The notes beneath the pieces were generated by a model. That model had not been told where the DNA came from, did no database searches, and saw only the letters and a program-made list of their open reading frames with translations. From positions 1 to 5,913 of the forward strand of contig JABXGU010000260.1 of NCBI GenBank assembly GCA_016550415.1: a stretch of 5,913 nucleotides of DNA. Reading direction: 5' to 3'. The position numbers and the translations under genes are program-made. Source of the stretch: an archaeon (GTDB lineage Archaea > Asgardarchaeota > Hermodarchaeia > Hermodarchaeales > Hermodarchaeaceae). Below, piece after piece: positions 5,845 to 5,913 of the stretch. Every line of letters starts with the position of its first letter. Within the stretch, counting starts at the first letter, position 1.

Positions 5845-5913
5845 AAACAGATCCAATTACATTTGAAGTTCTCCGTAATGCCTTCGTCTCCATAGCAGAG
5901 GAGATGGGTGCCA
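5841..5913 (+). CDS. hyuB: Hydantoinase/oxoprolinase B subunit (HyuB-type), 5' end only
   Basis: Only the first 24 codons are in the window; the gene runs off the right edge. The visible start, MKTDPITFEVLRNAF followed by VSIAEEMG, is the typical opening of the HyuB / hydantoinase B family, whose members begin with a DPITxEVxRN stretch and a helix ending in a conserved Glu-Met. HyuB is the partner subunit of HyuA and together they make the working enzyme. The 4-nt overlap with hyuA and the GGAGG site support this start. Nothing can be said about the remaining sequence, about whether the gene is intact, or about substrate preference. Confidence 0.92.
   Translation, partial: MKTDPITFEVLRNAFVSIAEEMGA

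Noticed and set aside
1..5913. Search by eye for CRISPR arrays, transposase genes, tRNAs, rRNA, toxin-antitoxin or defence genes
   Set aside because: I found no regularly spaced repeats, no transposase or integrase motifs, no tRNA cloverleaf and no defence-type domains; the gaps are too short to hide a large system.

Overview
The window looks like part of an archaeal chromosome, with roughly 40-45% GC by eye. A TATA-like box sits at leaderless spacing (about 26 bp) before one gene. Shine-Dalgarno motifs precede genes inside operons, and neighbouring genes overlap as GTGA or ATGA. The transporter and the small one-to-four-helix membrane proteins resemble those I associate with Asgard (Thorarchaeota-like) genomes. 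That placement is an impression, not a demonstrated result; there is no rRNA, tRNA or ribosomal protein gene here to fix it.

Layout. Positions 1-2112 (+ strand) hold a soluble beta-rich protein I do not recognise, followed after 48 nt by a 12-helix major facilitator superfamily (MFS) transporter. They are probably co-transcribed and may continue an operon that began upstream. Positions 2113-2290 are a spacer with two T-tracts (a possible archaeal terminator), a weak promoter candidate and a doubtful 60-codon ORF. Positions 2291-3276 (+) carry a tight pair: a single-helix protein with an external LEA/WHy-like beta domain, and a four-helix membrane protein 2 nt downstream. Converging on this pair is a small minus-strand gene (3289-3588) for a two-helix membrane protein; only 12 nt separate the 3' ends. 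Positions 3589-3777 are a divergent regulatory region with several short palindromes. From 3778 to the window end runs a hydantoinase/oxoprolinase operon: a complete HyuA-type ATPase subunit and the first 24 codons of the HyuB-type partner, overlapping by 4 nt.

Function. The only part with a firm biochemical reading is the hyuA-hyuB pair. It encodes the two subunits of an ATP-dependent amidohydrolase or carboxylase of the N-methylhydantoinase / 5-oxoprolinase / acetophenone carboxylase superfamily; the substrate cannot be read from the sequence. The rest is membrane-centred (a transporter and three small membrane proteins). I see no mobile element, CRISPR array, RNA gene, defence system or clear horizontal insertion. 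The window reads as ordinary archaeal chromosome with several uncharacterised lineage-type proteins.
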